The notes: generated by a model not told the origin, from the sequence alone. A stretch of DNA of 64,000 nt from Tectiglobus sp963922535 (GCA_963922535.1 CAWUIN010000001.1:1-64000), one strand, 5' to 3'; positions 36,003-44,687 are shown, counted from the stretch's first letter. Numbers and translations: made by a program.

Positions 36003-37903
36003 GCTGTTAATTCCGTCATATCGACGTTTTCATTGGCAAGAACATAATGCCCGTCTCCGAGCGGCAGGTGTTTAAGCCCATTGGGATCATCCCCGCTCCT
36101 GAAGTGACGTGCCCAATTTGCAGGGTCAGAAGCTTCACCGCGGCCCAATGCCTTTAAATCCAGTGGACGATCGAGGTCAGGATACGGCACCGCACTGAGC
36201 AGCGAGCGTGTATAGGGATGGACGGGGGCACGAAACAAAATCTCACGCGGCGCCATTTCCACGATCTGCCCCCGTGCCATTACGGCAATACGATCTGCCA
36301 TGTAATCGATCACCGCAAGATTATGCGAAATAAAAATATACGTGAGCCTGAGTTCCGTGCGTAAATCCCATAATAAATTAAGAATTTGCGCCTGTACGGA
36401 AACATCGAGGGCCGAGACGGGTTCGTCGCAGATCAACATGTCCGGATTGAGCGCAAGCGCACGTGCAATACCAATGCGCTGGCGCTGGCCGCCCGAAAAG
36501 CTGTGCGGATAGCGATTGAGGAAGCGCGGATCAAGGCCAACCGCCTGCATAAGTTGGACTGCACGCTCCGTTTGCTCAGCACGTGAGCCAATGCCATGGA
36601 TTTGCATGGGTTCACGTAGAATATTGAGCACCGTCATACGAGGCGACAGGGAGTTGACAGGGTCCTGGAAAACCATCTGAATGCGGGTTCGCAAACTCTG
36701 CAGACGCCGCTTCGACAAATCAAGTAAATCATAGCTTTCTTGGCCATTGTTGTATATCAACTCACCACTGTCAGGCGCGAGCGCGCGCATGATGATCTTT
36801 GACAGCGTTGTTTTTCCGCATCCACTTTCGCCCACAAGGCCGAGGCACTCGCCGCGGCGCACGTCCAGGCTGAGATTGTTGACGGCCGTGAGCTTTTCTC
36901 CAGATGCGCGCCCAAACCAGCCGCTTTGTTTTTTGATTTCAAAGGACTTGGTGACGTTACGAATGGCCAGCAACGGTTCGGCTGCAAAGATATCCGGAGG
37001 ACGCCGCTCAGCCTGCATTCCGGGAAGCGCGGCATCAGAATTGTCTCTCAACGAAATAAGGCGTTCGTGAGGTTGCATATCAAATTGGGGAACCGCTTTC
37101 AGAAGTGCTTTAAGGTAGACATGCCGCGGATTACGGAAAATCGACTGAACGGGCCCTGCTTCCATAATTTCGCCATGGTAGATCACAACGACTTCGTCAG
37201 CTATGTTGGCAACGACGCCAAGATCATGGGTGATTATCAGGATCGCCATCCCGATATCTTTCTGCAGATCGCGCAGCAGTCCGAGAATTTGCGCTTGAAT
37301 AGTCACATCAAGGGCAGTTGTCGGCTCATCGGCGATCAGCAACGCTGGTTTGCAAATGAGCGCCATTGCGATCATGGCACGCTGCCGCAAACCGCCGGAC
37401 AACTCAAAAGGATAACTATTGTATGCGCGCTTCGGATCGGGAAAACCAACGAGTTTGAGCATGTGTTCCGTGCGCTCGCGTGCCTCCTTAAAGCTGCGGC
37501 GCTGATGAATATCGAGGGCCTCCTGGACCTGGTTTCCCACCGTGTGGAGCGGCGATAGTGAATTCATCGGCTCCTGAAAAATCATCGCCATTCGATCGCC
37601 ACGCAAGGCGCGCATCTGTTTGCTGCGGGAGGGTAATTGGGCGATATCGACAGTTTGGAGAGATTGATTGTTTGCCGGATCGTTAAACAGGATACGACCA
37701 CCGGTAATTTTTGCCGACTGTGGTAAAATCCCCATGATTGACTGGGAGATCACGGATTTTCCTGAACCAGATTCACCAACTAGCGCAACAGTGGTGGCGG
37801 GTTTAATCCGCAGACTGACGCCTTTGACAACCTCAAACAGATTACCTTGCAGAGAAAAGGCAACCCTAAGGTCTTCCACGCGCAATAAATCTGACATGTT
37901 CAA
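35999..37903 (-). CDS. Peptide-type ABC importer, two-domain ATPase (DppD-DppF fused)
   Basis: 634 residues with two complete ABC ATPase domains. The first has Walker A GESGSGKSV, signature LSGGLRQRAMIAMAL and ADEPTTALDV; the second has GESGCGKTT, FSGGQRQRIGIARAL and CDEPVSALDV. Each is followed by an oligopeptide-type C-terminal segment (PVHPYTRSLLSAVPYPD). Fused ATPases of this kind are common for family-5 importers in alphaproteobacteria, for example YejF and GsiA types. First gene of the operon; a 13-bp palindrome lies about 62 bp upstream of the start. The last residues include NGLKHLPLGDGHYVLANE, as in rhizobial relatives. Confidence 0.94.
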   Translation of the reverse strand: MNMSDLLRVEDLRVAFSLQGNLFEVVKGVSLRIKPATTVALVGESGSGKSVISQSIMGILPQSAKITGGRILFNDPANNQSLQTVDIAQLPSRSKQMRALRGDRMAMIFQEPMNSLSPLHTVGNQVQEALDIHQRRSFKEARERTEHMLKLVGFPDPKRAYNSYPFELSGGLRQRAMIAMALICKPALLIADEPTTALDVTIQAQILGLLRDLQKDIGMAILIITHDLGVVANIADEVVVIYHGEIMEAGPVQSIFRNPRHVYLKALLKAVPQFDMQPHERLISLRDNSDAALPGMQAERRPPDIFAAEPLLAIRNVTKSFEIKKQSGWFGRASGEKLTAVNNLSLDVRRGECLGLVGESGCGKTTLSKIIMRALAPDSGELIYNNGQESYDLLDLSKRRLQSLRTRIQMVFQDPVNSLSPRMTVLNILREPMQIHGIGSRAEQTERAVQLMQAVGLDPRFLNRYPHSFSGGQRQRIGIARALALNPDMLICDEPVSALDVSVQAQILNLLWDLRTELRLTYIFISHNLAVIDYMADRIAVMARGQIVEMAPREILFRAPVHPYTRSLLSAVPYPDLDRPLDLKALGRGEASDPANWARHFRSGDDPNGLKHLPLGDGHYVLANENVDMTELTA

Positions 37904-38393
37904 TACCTGACATCACGCCCTGACAACAGTGAACAGATAGCTTGGCATGAGTTGTTGCGAAAACATGAGTTACTCATATCTCACAAGACGGAGCTGACCA
38001 AGAAAAGGTTTCAGCTTGAACGCGTTTATAGATGCAGCAAGTGACAATCAGGCCATGGTGCTTATAAATAAACGCGAATGCCTGCACTCTCAGTGCTTCG
38101 AGGCAACCGGGGCGATGACATCATGCCGAACATGACAAACAGGAATAACGTACATTGAGAAAAAGCTGTAAGCTGGAAGGCACAGCTTGAATTGATGGTC
38201 CCATGTACTCGAAGTTTGCACGATCACTTCGATGTAATGAGATGCAGTGGAATTTCTCTCACCCTAAGGATTAAGTGCCAGCAGAAGATATCCAGACTTC
38301 AGAGAAATCCTGATGCTGGATGAAATATAAAACACACTCACGATTCTTAATCACGCCAGGTTGAAGGTTTATCGCTAGCTGCCGCTTCAGCTT
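37904..38393. other. Intergenic region between the ABC importer operon and the Cys-rich exported gene
   Basis: 490 bp without a credible gene. Besides the 13-bp palindrome it contains a wide dyad: CGCGTTTAT (38021-38029) and ATAAACGCG (38068-38076), 38 bases apart. The remainder shows no recognisable RNA or repeat. Confidence 0.4.
37965..37977. promoter_or_regulatory. 13-bp palindrome upstream of the ABC importer operon
   Basis: ATGAGTTACTCAT: 6-base perfect arms around one base, 62-74 bp before the first gene of the importer operon on the minus strand. It could be an operator; the regulator is not recognised. Confidence 0.25.
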
Positions 38394-38960
38394 CTAACAA
38401 TCCTGAAATAAAGTACCCAGGCAGCGAAGTGTCTTTTCCGCTCCTTCGCCAACGGCTTCCCCTGCTTTTTGCACTGCCTCCCCTACATTATTAAGCTGTT
38501 TTTGAGAATTTTGCGCCGTGCGCTTGGCCAGTTCAACAACCGTTTTAGGCTCACTTGGCGAAGCTTCCGGGCGATCAGAAGAGGCCGGCACATCACTTGC
38601 GCTGCCGCCAGTCGTTGGCCGCAGCGGCTTAGGCAGACGATTAACATATTGGCGCGCCATATCAGTCACATCGACAGTAACGAGTGCACCGGTGCAGGTC
38701 TGACGGCCGGTTTTGTTTGTCCTGCATTGACCGTGTCCGTAATCCGTGGCAATTTTCCTAATGCATGCCACTTGCAACAAACGCTGATCTTGCAGAAAAG
38801 ACTGATGCTCAGGCGCTGCCGTTGCCCGGCAGACATACGTCTCTGCAGGGTTATCGCACGAAACGCAGATGTCAGCCTGGGCAGACCCAGCCTGGGCAGA
38901 CCACGAGACAACACCAACACTAAAAATTATGCAAAGCCCTTTGAATAATTCGCGCATCAT
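38394..38960 (-). CDS. Exported Cys-rich protein of unknown function
   Basis: 188 residues. A signal peptide (about 1-28) has a small repeat around the cleavage zone (SAQAGSAQAD). The mature N-terminal half is Cys-rich: ICVSCDNPAETYVC, VACIRKIATDYGHGQC, QTCTGALV. A Pro/Ser-rich linker (about 100-140) leads to a predicted helix rich in Ala, Glu and Gly with heptad-like spacing (QKQLNNVGEAVQKAGEAVGEGAEK) and a closing CLGTLFQDC. The even number of Cys and the export signal suggest disulfides in the periplasm. I do not recognise the family; similar short exported proteins occur in Hyphomicrobiales. It is monocistronic. Confidence 0.75.
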   Translation of the reverse strand: MMRELFKGLCIIFSVGVVSWSAQAGSAQADICVSCDNPAETYVCRATAAPEHQSFLQDQRLLQVACIRKIATDYGHGQCRTNKTGRQTCTGALVTVDVTDMARQYVNRLPKPLRPTTGGSASDVPASSDRPEASPSEPKTVVELAKRTAQNSQKQLNNVGEAVQKAGEAVGEGAEKTLRCLGTLFQDC

Positions 38961-39012
38961 GGACAGGCAACTCCTTTAGTCTGCTCTCTTAAAGCTCCGC
39001 TTCAACCACATC

Positions 39013-39639
39013 TCAAGGCGTACCATTTCGGCCATGAGCCATATATGCCGCACGCTCGGACAGGCGGTCGTAATAAGATCTGACTGCTGGAAATTCCTGT
39101 TTCGGAAAATCAATGCCATACCAACGATTTACCACCAGACCGGCTGGAATGTCAGCGACAGTGAACGTGTCACCCAGCACATACAAATTGCCGTCATCCA
39201 GGTGGGCATTTAACATTCCCATCTGTCTGGTCCAGCCTCTTTCGGCATTCTCCAACATTTCCGCGTTCTGAAATTCCGCAATTCCAAAGGCCTTGCCCAT
39301 AGTAACCGGGCGTGCATTGGCGGCATACATATCCTGGCTAACCCAATCCATCCAGGTCTCGCAAAGAAAGCGCTGCCGCAGATCGGCAGGAAAGAGATCA
39401 TCGCGGCCATGCTTGACAGCAAGATAACGCACGATCACATTACTTTCGCGTAAAATAAATCCGTCATCATCAATCACAGGAATGGCTTCAAACGGGTTAA
39501 TCCGTTTGAACTCTTCCTCCGATGTTGAGCGGTAACCGCGCCCCCAATCCTCACGCTGGTAGGCAAGGCCAAGTTCTTCTGCCATCCACAATACTTTACG
39601 CACATTTATTGAGTTTGCGCGTCCGTAAATCTTAAGCAT
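39013..39639 (-). CDS. Glutathione S-transferase family protein
   Basis: 208 residues. The thioredoxin-like N-terminal domain reads MLKIYGRANSINVRKVLWMAEELGLAYQ, with the Ser in GRANSINVRK at the catalytic position, then NPFEAIPVIDDDGFILRESNVIVRYLA (the cis-Pro and the Glu-Ser glutathione-binding pair). The C-terminal helical domain has LGDTFTVADIPAGLVVNRWYGI with the conserved N-capping box Asp. It is a cytosolic GST of the beta/theta-like bacterial type; the substrate is unknown. It stands 52 bp downstream of the Cys-rich gene start on the same strand, but nothing ties them functionally. Confidence 0.93.
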   Translation of the reverse strand: MLKIYGRANSINVRKVLWMAEELGLAYQREDWGRGYRSTSEEEFKRINPFEAIPVIDDDGFILRESNVIVRYLAVKHGRDDLFPADLRQRFLCETWMDWVSQDMYAANARPVTMGKAFGIAEFQNAEMLENAERGWTRQMGMLNAHLDDGNLYVLGDTFTVADIPAGLVVNRWYGIDFPKQEFPAVRSYYDRLSERAAYMAHGRNGTP

Positions 39640-40050
39640 TTATGGCCTCCCTGTTATGCGTGAACGAATGATCGCGCTAAGGACAACACGCCCTGGTGGG
39701 CAGCACAATTCACAAGATCACGGCCGGCACAGAAATCACATTCTTTTCAGATTATAAATCATACAGCTCAGGTTTTAAAAGCAACAAATCAGTCAATTAT
39801 TCGATACGATCAATAACGACCAATAAGAAGTAATTGGCCTTGAAACTAAATATGTATATTATTGTTAATATCGAAATCAGGCTCAATTTTGCCCAATCTC
39901 TCGGAAGCCCAATCTCTCGGAAACAGAGCGGATTTTAATGGCTCTGCAATGATGTTTGCCTGACAGGACGCCGCCCTTTGCGCACACCGTGCCCTGGCCG
40001 GCGAAGAATTTCGCCTTCTTCGGCCTCGCGCAGTAAATCTCGACAAGGCT
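39640..40050. other. Intergenic region between GST and aroE
   Basis: About 410 bp. An AT-rich half lies next to the GST gene, then the 16-bp tandem repeat. A small frame overlaps the aroE end but has no family features and I do not call it. In relatives aroE is followed by coaE and dnaQ; they are missing here. Confidence 0.4.
39891..39922. repeat. 16-bp exact tandem duplication
   Basis: GCCCAATCTCTCGGAA occurs twice in direct tandem (39891-39906, 39907-39922) in the region downstream of aroE. It suggests a recent slippage event in non-coding sequence. Confidence 0.8.
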
Positions 40051-40899
40051 TTAAGTCTTAATGTCCGCCGCCAGAAAATCATAAAGCTCCTTGGTCACCT
40101 GTGGACGAATTCCAAACCACAATTCAAATCCCCCCACCCCCTGATGCAAAAGCATATCAAGGCCATTCGATGTTGCCAGCCCACGGGCCTGGGCAGCAAC
40201 AAGCAAAGGTGTCATTAAAGGCACATAGACAATATCAGAGACAACAGCACCATCCGGCAGCGCAGAGATACTGATATTGAGCGGCTCACTCCCATGCATG
40301 CCGAGAGATGTCGCGTTGACGAGCAGACCGGCACGCGCCATTACCCCCGGAAGCGCATCCCAGCCGCATGGCATTATGGTCTCACCAAATCTGCTGCGCA
40401 GTACCGCAGCCTTGCTCAGGCTACGGTTTACCACGTGAATGGTGGCTATTCCGCGTTCAACCAAACCGTAAACAACTGCACGCCCGGCACCACCGGCGCC
40501 AAGCACAACAGCTTCCGCCGTGCGCCGGTCCCAGCCAGGGGCAGCAGCATCAAGGGCATGAAGAAAACCCTCTATGTCTGTATTGGTTGCATGCAAAACA
40601 CCGTCTTGCAGCCAGATTGTATTTGCCGCTTCAACCGCAGTTGCGCGCCTGTCCGGCTTCGACAACGCAAACGCGATATCCTTGTAGGGCATTGTCACGT
40701 TTGCACCGACATAACCGTAGCCGGGAAGATTGGTAATGAATTCAGCAATATTATCCGGCGCAATCTCCTCGGCCCGATAACTGGCATCAAGATTGTGCTT
40801 TTTAATCCAGTAACTGTGCAGCTTGGGCGAACGCGAATGCTTTGCGGGATAACCAATGACACAGGCAGCCTGCTTTCCAGCGTGTTGAATGCCAGCCAT
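40051..40899 (-). CDS. aroE: Shikimate dehydrogenase (NADP+)
   Basis: 282 residues. Substrate domain: CVIGYPAKHSRSPKLHSYWIKKHNLDASYRAEEI with the Ser-x-Ser shikimate site; catalytic Lys in GANVTMPYKDIAF; Asp in TNTDIEGFLHAL. NADP domain: the Rossmann loop VLGAGGAGRAVVYGLVERG and NRSLSKA, which favours NADP. C-terminal GLDMLLHQGVGGFELWFG is also typical. It reduces 3-dehydroshikimate in the aromatic amino acid pathway. The next gene upstream on the same strand is aroQ, 86 bp away, so two consecutive-pathway enzymes are clustered, which is less usual than the aroE-coaE-dnaQ order of many relatives. Confidence 0.95.
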   Translation of the reverse strand: MAGIQHAGKQAACVIGYPAKHSRSPKLHSYWIKKHNLDASYRAEEIAPDNIAEFITNLPGYGYVGANVTMPYKDIAFALSKPDRRATAVEAANTIWLQDGVLHATNTDIEGFLHALDAAAPGWDRRTAEAVVLGAGGAGRAVVYGLVERGIATIHVVNRSLSKAAVLRSRFGETIMPCGWDALPGVMARAGLLVNATSLGMHGSEPLNISISALPDGAVVSDIVYVPLMTPLLVAAQARGLATSNGLDMLLHQGVGGFELWFGIRPQVTKELYDFLAADIKT

Positions 40900-40985
40900 T
40901 CTGCTTTTCCTTCACAGGCTTTTTATCACCTTGAGCGCCGTGCCGTTGTTGGCCATATCATGTCAACCATATCACGTCGATCGTA

Positions 40986-41441
40986 TCACAACGCATTGGC
41001 CTGCCCTGTCTTAATCAGGTCTGCCATTGCATCCACCGCCAATGCATACCCGTTGATGCCAAAGCCACATATAATTCCGTCTGCAGCTTGCGCAACATAG
41101 GAGTGGTGGCGGAATGCTTCGCGCCGGTGCGGATTTGAGATATGCAACTCAATGATGGGACAGTTGATCATCTTAAGTGCATCGAGAATGGCAACGGATG
41201 TATGCGTGAAGGCTGCGGCATTGATAATAAGACCTGCGACCCCTTCAAAAGCCCCCTGAATCCATTCAACGATCTGTGCTTCACTATTAGATTGATGAAA
41301 TCCAATTTCAAAGCCGTGGATGCTGGCACGCCGGCGGCATAGTGCCTCGACATCGTCAATCGATGTCGTGCCGTAGATGTCAGGCTCACGCTTGCCAAGC
41401 ATGTTGAGATTGGGACCGTTAATGATGAGAATGAGAGACAT
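40986..41441 (-). CDS. aroQ: 3-Dehydroquinate dehydratase, type II
   Basis: 151 residues from the ATG at 41439-41441 (MSLILIINGPNLNMLGKREPDIYG); a longer in-frame start at 41513 adds 24 residues outside the family. Catalytic features of the type II enzyme are present: the Tyr in DIYGTTS with the upstream NGPNLN loop and Arg in GKREP, the HQSNSEAQIVEWIQ helix, NAAAFTHTSVAILDAL, and the His in IELHISNPHRREAFRHHS. It dehydrates 3-dehydroquinate to 3-dehydroshikimate, the substrate of AroE encoded next. Usual partners accB-accC, found beside aroQ in many proteobacteria, are absent. Confidence 0.95.
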   Translation of the reverse strand: MSLILIINGPNLNMLGKREPDIYGTTSIDDVEALCRRRASIHGFEIGFHQSNSEAQIVEWIQGAFEGVAGLIINAAAFTHTSVAILDALKMINCPIIELHISNPHRREAFRHHSYVAQAADGIICGFGINGYALAVDAMADLIKTGQANAL

Positions 41442-41898
41442 CGCAACAAACTCTCTGGAGGAGGTCAAAATATCCGGAGTTAGGGGAGACGGCATCTTCG
41501 GCGAAACCCTCAATTCTGTATGAGATGCATCGCCACATCTTTAAGATGCGAGACAAGCTGCCAAAGTCTTTAGAACAACGGCCTTGGTCTATTCGCGACT
41601 GAGTAGTCCGGAATGGCGCTCCCTAGGGGAATCGAACCCCTCTTTCCAGATTGAAAATCTGGCGTCCTAACCGATAGACGAAGGGAGCACAGGAACAGAG
41701 CTTATAAGGTTGTTTTGTGTAATATGCAAGAGGGAAAGATTAAGATTGTACGGCAGAGAGAGAGCTGTCATCAATATCAGGCCGGAATCTACCGTCGGTT
41801 GTCATCCATCAGGCAAACAGCATGCAAACTTAGCTGCGACCGGTTGACCTTATCAACTCATTGTTAAGATTTTATCAACATATTCATGGACTTCGACC
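41442..41898. other. Intergenic region around tRNA-Glu
   Basis: Apart from the tRNA at 41614-41688 I see no gene. The 210 bp after the tRNA are AT-rich and carry no clear palindrome. Confidence 0.4.
41614..41688 (-). tRNA. tRNA-Glu (anticodon TTC)
   Basis: On the minus strand: acceptor GCTCCCT pairs with AGGGAGC, anticodon stem CCAGA/TCTGG around loop TTTTCAA, T-arm AGGGG-TTCGATT-CCCCT, discriminator G and an encoded CCA at 41614-41616. D-arm sequence TCGTCTATCGGTTAGGAC is typical of tRNA-Glu. Total 75 bases including CCA. Confidence 0.95.
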
Positions 41899-42507
41899 AT
41901 GGAATTCGTTTCCATCTGCCATCATAATCAAGTCAGCCAAGTGCAAAATAAGCGTATCATTCCTCAAAGAGCTTTTGCGAGCATGCAAATTACCCATTGG
42001 GTTCCAGGCGCTCATCTTACTGCTCCACCACGTTCCTGGTCTGAACTTGCTCTTGATGACTTGCAGCGCGGCATTCGCCTTATCCAAAAAGTCCACCCTG
42101 CCGGTATTGATCCGCAATTCAACATCGCCACGCGCGATGGAAATTACATGATCTCCATGGCACGCGGGCAAAGTCAACATGATCAACAAAAATGCACAGA
42201 ACTGCTTAAGGACTACATGGCCTGGAAAGGAGCATCGCATCTTATCGTGACCGAACAAACGACAAAACCCGCCAGCGTTATGGTAACAGCTGTGTCTGCT
42301 GATGCGGCTTTGGTGCTGCGGAGTCTGATCAAACTGAACTCGCTTGATTTCTTGAAACCTCAACTTTTGCCATACACCTTCCTGGATAAGGAATTAATTG
42401 CTTTGTTGCCACGAATTACCAGAACCTTCTCACCTCAGCGCACAAGGCAACTTGAACGATGGTTTGGAGCAAATGGGAAATACCCTGCGGTTTTTACAAA
42501 AAGATAG
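41899..42507 (+). CDS. Uncharacterised protein, 202 residues
   Basis: A single frame with reasonable protein character: an N-terminal portion of about 30 residues that may not be translated, then ITHWVPGAHLTAPPRSWSELALDDLQRGIRL, the polar stretch QSQHDQQKCTELLKDYMAWKG and SHLIVTEQTTKPASVMVTAVSADAALVLRSLIKL. No signal peptide, membrane helix or known motif. A 159-residue frame lies opposite on the minus strand, but the plus-strand frame looks more protein-like. I do not recognise a family and function cannot be assigned. It sits between tRNA-Glu and the LMW phosphatase-like gene. Confidence 0.5.
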   Translation: MEFVSICHHNQVSQVQNKRIIPQRAFASMQITHWVPGAHLTAPPRSWSELALDDLQRGIRLIQKVHPAGIDPQFNIATRDGNYMISMARGQSQHDQQKCTELLKDYMAWKGASHLIVTEQTTKPASVMVTAVSADAALVLRSLIKLNSLDFLKPQLLPYTFLDKELIALLPRITRTFSPQRTRQLERWFGANGKYPAVFTKR

Positions 42508-42556
42508 CACAGTCAATCGAAACATATAAAGCCGGAGCAGGCTTAGAAAATTTCAG

Positions 42557-42588
42557 AAAATTGAAGCGTCTATTTTGCTGGGCTGCCT
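42557..42588 (+). repeat. Single arm of the 101-bp palindromic element
   Basis: AAAATTGAAGCGTCTATTTTGCTGGGCTGCCT (32 bases) matches the right arm of the 53305 copy with two differences, and GGCTTAGAAAAT just before it matches the end of that copy's centre. The other arm is not recognisable. Located between the uncharacterised gene and the LMW phosphatase-like gene. Confidence 0.65.
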
Positions 42589-42647
42589 GAGTGCAGGTTG
42601 CACCAGGAACCTTCGAAAGCCAATTCACGATCTGAATTGAACCGCAT

Positions 42648-43130
42648 TTACATTCTCTGGGTCAAATCATTCATAAGTTTATCAACATTATGAATGAGCC
42701 TTGGCATGGCGTATTCGGGTTTGCTGATGTGAATGTCTTCAATGACGAAATAGTGCACAAGATGTTCATACTGCGGGTAAAGTGCGGCAATCACGTTCTT
42801 ATGCTCAGTCTTCGAAAGGGCAACGATGTGGTCTGCCTTCTCGAAGTCTTGCGGTGTCACGCTGAGAGGATAGCGCAAAATATTCTGTGTTTTGATCTGG
42901 TAAAGGTTAAGATAATGTAACGCATGAATTGATATCGGACCTGGGTTGCCAGATGAAGCGTCCATATCAGATTGCGCAGCCAACCCCCTTGAAAAAGAGC
43001 GCCAATTATTGATGACCGCAGGCGCACGGTAATTGAAATATTCCTCCGCAAACCTGCTGCGATAGTAATTACCCGTGCACAGAAAGAGTACCTGCAATTT
43101 AGTCATGATTTTGCCCACAGTTTTTGTCAT
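42648..43130 (-). CDS. Low-molecular-weight protein-tyrosine-phosphatase-like protein
   Basis: 160 residues; the likely start is the internal Met at about 43106 (MTKLQVLFLCTGNYYRSR). The P-loop CTGNYYR matches the CX5R catalytic motif with the following Ser, and the fold pattern continues through SRGLAAQ, the HALHYLN helix, DFEKADHIVALSKTEHKN and the acidic VIEDIHISKPE where the general-acid Asp of LMW phosphatases lies. The usual CxxNxCRS loop is altered to NYYRS, so it may have a different specificity or be an arsenate reductase-like relative. It stands alone, with an upstream dyad. Confidence 0.7.
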   Translation of the reverse strand: MTKTVGKIMTKLQVLFLCTGNYYRSRFAEEYFNYRAPAVINNWRSFSRGLAAQSDMDASSGNPGPISIHALHYLNLYQIKTQNILRYPLSVTPQDFEKADHIVALSKTEHKNVIAALYPQYEHLVHYFVIEDIHISKPEYAMPRLIHNVDKLMNDLTQRM

Positions 43131-43135
43131 CGTTT

Positions 43136-43170
43136 TTGCACAATCATGTCTAATCGTTTTAATTGTGCAA
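43136..43170. promoter_or_regulatory. Dyad upstream of the LMW phosphatase-like gene
   Basis: TTGCACAAT (43136-43144) and ATTGTGCAA (43162-43170) are perfect inverted arms with a 17-base gap, directly upstream of the phosphatase start. A perfect DnaA-box-like TTATCCACA follows at 43197-43205. Spacing suits a dimeric regulator, but no regulator gene is near. Confidence 0.35.
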
Positions 43171-43367
43171 TCGGTTAAATAGCAGTTTATCGCGACTTAT
43201 CCACAATATACGCCTAACCATGGCTGTGGCCAGCAATACAACCGTACAACAGTTTTAACGGTTAGGCCATTTGAACAAATCATGTGCCTGTAAGGCCAAA
43301 CTATCATTATTAACGCTTTGTTCATCAAAAACGCGTTAGCTATATCTATGGTAAATGAGGTAGGCAC

Positions 43368-44687
43368 ATGTTGAGTGAACGGCGTAGAGCAAAATACCGG
43401 CAACAAAAGCAATCATTGCGTTCTGGAGCGATTTTACTTGTCGTTGCCTCTTTCATATCAGGATGCAGCGCAGACATCGTGAGATTTGATGCCCCGGCCC
43501 TTGGCTTTGGAAATTCAGATGCGGAGCAGCCATCGCAGCCGCTTTCTTCAGATAGTTCTCTGTTTGACCAAAGCCCTGATATAGAGTTCGCATCTTCAGC
43601 ACCACAAACCGAGCCACGAGCCGCATCGGTGCCAGCACAGCGCGCTGAACTGGCTCAGGCTGAACCGACTTACGGTGAAACCTATGGGCAAGTCCCAGCC
43701 ACAACACAGGCGCTTCACAATTCCGACAGCAAAACACAGGATACCGCCCCAGCTACGGTAACTGTACAAAGCGGCGATACGCTGTATGCCATTTCAACCC
43801 GTTACAACGTTAGCGTAGATGCAATCAAAAGCGCCAACGGTTTGACAAACAATACCATCCGTCCGGGGCAGGTTCTTTATTTAAGCGGTAACGGAAACGC
43901 AGCCCCGATAAATTCAAATTCTGAACCACAGCCGGTCGCTTCATCCGACAACACAGACAGCACATATGTCGTGCAGTCTGGAGATACCCTTTCGGCCATC
44001 TCACGCCGTACGCGCGTGAGCATTGGTGAACTCAAGAAAATTAACAATATCAAAGACCCTCGTCGCTTGCGCCCAGGGCAGACTTTGCTTCTGACAAGCG
44101 CTTATGAACCCGCCTCCCCCTCATCGACGCCATCAGGTCGCATCATAAACAGTCCGTCAACGCAGCAGCTTGAAACATCCGGCACTCCCATCGTGCTTAA
44201 TGGGCAAAGCCAAAGCCAACAGCGCATTGTCAATGCAGCCCCGTCTTCTACTGAAACAAATGACACACGCATCGTTCCAAATCAAAAACGAGATGAAACA
44301 GATAGTGCCCTCAATTTCCGCTGGCCGATTACAGGGCGCATTATACGCGGTTTCGGCCGCCGCTCGGATGGCACGAACAACGACGGCATTAAAATTGCCG
44401 CTCCCTTAGGGACAGATATCAAGGCTTCAGAAAATGGTGAGGTTGCATATGCTGGCAACGAATTGCAGGGCTATGGCAATCTTATTCTGATAAGGCACGC
44501 AAACGGCTATGTCTCCGTCTACGCACACGCGGACCGCATCCTGGCAAATCGGGGCGATAACGTACGTCGTGGCCAAGTCATCGCGAAAGTCGGCAAAACG
44601 GGAGCCGTTCAACAACCGCAATTACATTTTGAGCTGCGTCAGGGTGCGAAACCTGTTGATCCGATACCTTATCTCGGCCGCATGTAA
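43368..44687 (+). CDS. LysM-M23 lipoprotein (NlpD/LytM-like, probably non-catalytic)
   Basis: 439 residues. The lipobox region SFISGCSAD places the lipid Cys at about 33. After a Pro/Gln/Ser-rich spacer come two LysM domains (TVQSGDTLYAISTRYNVS and YVVQSGDTLSAISRRTRVS), another linker, and a C-terminal M23/LytM domain (GRIIRGFGRRSDGTNNDGIKIAAPLGTDI ... QLHFELRQG). The first zinc site His-x3-Asp is replaced by NNDGIK, as in NlpD-type proteins that activate amidases instead of cutting peptidoglycan. Likely an outer-membrane divisome factor. In relatives the gene follows surE-pcm; those genes are not here. Confidence 0.9.
   Translation: MLSERRRAKYRQQKQSLRSGAILLVVASFISGCSADIVRFDAPALGFGNSDAEQPSQPLSSDSSLFDQSPDIEFASSAPQTEPRAASVPAQRAELAQAEPTYGETYGQVPATTQALHNSDSKTQDTAPATVTVQSGDTLYAISTRYNVSVDAIKSANGLTNNTIRPGQVLYLSGNGNAAPINSNSEPQPVASSDNTDSTYVVQSGDTLSAISRRTRVSIGELKKINNIKDPRRLRPGQTLLLTSAYEPASPSSTPSGRIINSPSTQQLETSGTPIVLNGQSQSQQRIVNAAPSSTETNDTRIVPNQKRDETDSALNFRWPITGRIIRGFGRRSDGTNNDGIKIAAPLGTDIKASENGEVAYAGNELQGYGNLILIRHANGYVSVYAHADRILANRGDNVRRGQVIAKVGKTGAVQQPQLHFELRQGAKPVDPIPYLGRM

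Noticed and set aside
35999..37903. Two-domain ABC ATPase as a novel fusion
   Set aside because: Fused DppD-DppF ATPases are common for family-5 importers in alphaproteobacteria.
39846..40082. 78-residue minus-strand frame overlapping the aroE end
   Set aside because: Arg-rich, no family features, spans the 16-bp tandem repeat and overlaps aroE; looks like a chance frame.
41884..42363. 159-residue minus-strand frame opposite the uncharacterised gene
   Set aside because: Composition is less protein-like than the plus-strand frame; kept only as a competing possibility in the findings.
43197..43205. Perfect DnaA box as part of a replication origin
   Set aside because: Only one box was seen and no AT-rich unwinding region or origin-associated genes are adjacent.
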